Source: Shewanella metallivivens (GTDB taxonomy: Bacteria > Pseudomonadota > Gammaproteobacteria > Enterobacterales > Shewanellaceae). From it: 64,000 nt of DNA. The notes under the pieces are model-generated. The model ran no database searches and was not told where the DNA came from. It worked only from the letters and a program-made list of their open reading frames with translations. The stretch is from positions 179,813 to 243,812 of the forward strand of contig NZ_JAQQPZ010000013.1 of NCBI RefSeq assembly GCF_028750675.1, in the 5' to 3' direction. The position numbers and the translations under genes were made by a program. This document shows positions 63,470 to 64,000 of the stretch, in pieces. Within the stretch, counting starts at the first letter, position 1. Each line of letters starts with the position of its first letter.

Positions 63470-64000
63470 ATGCGCGTATGTTGCCAACTGCTATTATTGG
63501 CCTTTACCAGCTCTGCCATTTTTACGAGTTCAGCTTCAGAGATTGTTCAAAGCAAAGGTCATTTTGAAGATAAATTTCGGCAACTTGAAGAAAGCCTCCC
63601 AACCGCAAATGATTACCGCAATGCAGCAGGAGAGCCAGGAAAAGACTATTGGCAGCAGCAAGTTGACTATAAAATCAATGTCACACTAGATGAAAAAAAG
63701 CGCCGCATTGAAGGTAAGCAAGTCATTACTTACCACAACAATTCTCCGTATACCCTAAAATATTTATGGTTACAGCTAGAGCAAAACCGTTTCAAATCCG
63801 ACTCTATCGCTGAACGTAGCAGTACCTTTAATGGCGTTGATGGTAGTGTGAGCGCGGCGAACACTTATGGCGACAGTGCATTTGCAAAAATCAGCCTGCA
63901 AGATCTGCGTCGCCAACACTTTTTAGCCGACAATAATCTAGGCTACCAGATTGCAGCGGTAACCGATGCAAACAAAAAACCACTAAAATACACCATCGTC
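63470..64000 (+). CDS. M1-family metallopeptidase, 3' end outside window
   Basis: The frame opens at the ATG at 63470, preceded by AGAGGAAT, and stays open for 177 codons to the last base, so the gene continues beyond the window. The N-terminus is a signal peptide (MRVCCQLLLLAFTSS). GEPGKDYWQQQVDYKINVTLDEKKRRIEGKQVITYHNNSP is the N-terminal beta-sandwich typical of large secreted M1-type aminopeptidases in marine bacteria. The HExxH zinc site would lie further on and cannot be seen, so the family call is provisional. Confidence 0.75.
   Translation, partial: MRVCCQLLLLAFTSSAIFTSSASEIVQSKGHFEDKFRQLEESLPTANDYRNAAGEPGKDYWQQQVDYKINVTLDEKKRRIEGKQVITYHNNSPYTLKYLWLQLEQNRFKSDSIAERSSTFNGVDGSVSAANTYGDSAFAKISLQDLRRQHFLADNNLGYQIAAVTDANKKPLKYTIV

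Noticed and set aside
63453..63689. 78-codon plus-strand frame at the window's end
   Set aside because: The frame starting at 63470 has a good ribosome binding site, a signal peptide and stays open to the end; the 63453 frame is its shadow.

Overview
The window is almost certainly chromosomal DNA of a marine Shewanella, or a very close gammaproteobacterium. The evidence is gene content and order: groES-groEL; fxsA, cutA and dsbD in a row; a DUF2999 protein; a split-Soret-type cytochrome c; UPF0114/YqhA; di-haem peroxidase; SatP. Base composition is moderately AT-rich. The alginate lyase, TonB receptor and DUF1499/TSUP genes fit a marine heterotroph. I saw no rRNA, tRNA or CRISPR array.

Layout. 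(1) 1-2.2 kb is a mobile-DNA scrap yard: a 5'-cut RAYT-type transposase, two small orphan genes, short repeats, an integrase N-terminal stub and a fragment of a second RAYT. (2) 2.2-12 kb: a siderophore-type TonB receptor, a DUF1499 lipoprotein, an HCCA-isomerase-like protein, a phosphodiesterase, an ArsR regulator with a MEST-like hydrolase facing an ArsP-type permease across twin operators, then TSUP transporter plus flavin reductase and a small porin. (3) 12.2-20 kb: a lipoprotein built of twelve exact 23-residue repeats, a kinase-like phosphotransferase, a diguanylate cyclase, a GcvR-like ACT protein, SatP, and a ToxR/ToxS-like regulator pair. (4) 20-32 kb: a haem c protein with a lipoprotein, both behind two CRP-like sites; prolyl oligopeptidase, parvulin, S41 protease, DUF2999, and a 1189-residue subtilisin-like protein that has lost all three catalytic residues and ends in a GlyGly-CTERM tail.

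(5) 32-40 kb: MarR/EamA pair, DUF1993, a cold-shock/Excalibur fusion, and an AraC - Baeyer-Villiger monooxygenase - SDR - esterase cluster laid out like the mycobacterial virS-mymA locus. (6) 40-48 kb: methyltransferase, PL7 alginate lyase, orphan lipoprotein, YqhA with a small inverted-repeat element inserted exactly at its stop codon, an orphan HipB-like regulator with two candidate operators, a di-haem peroxidase, and a 700-base gap. (7) 48-64 kb is conserved core: zinc metallopeptidase, groESL with a sigma-32 promoter, MATE pump, fxsA, cutA-dsbD (overlapping), a KefB-type antiporter, galK-galM, a quinone oxidoreductase, a solute-binding protein and the start of an M1-family peptidase running off the end.

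The strongest candidates for something undescribed are the 23-residue-repeat lipoprotein (12245-13780), the dead subtilase (28376-31945), the ToxRS-like pair next to respiratory genes (18707-20022) and the target-duplicating element at 45174-45365. All function calls come from reading the sequence and remembered family motifs; no searches were run.
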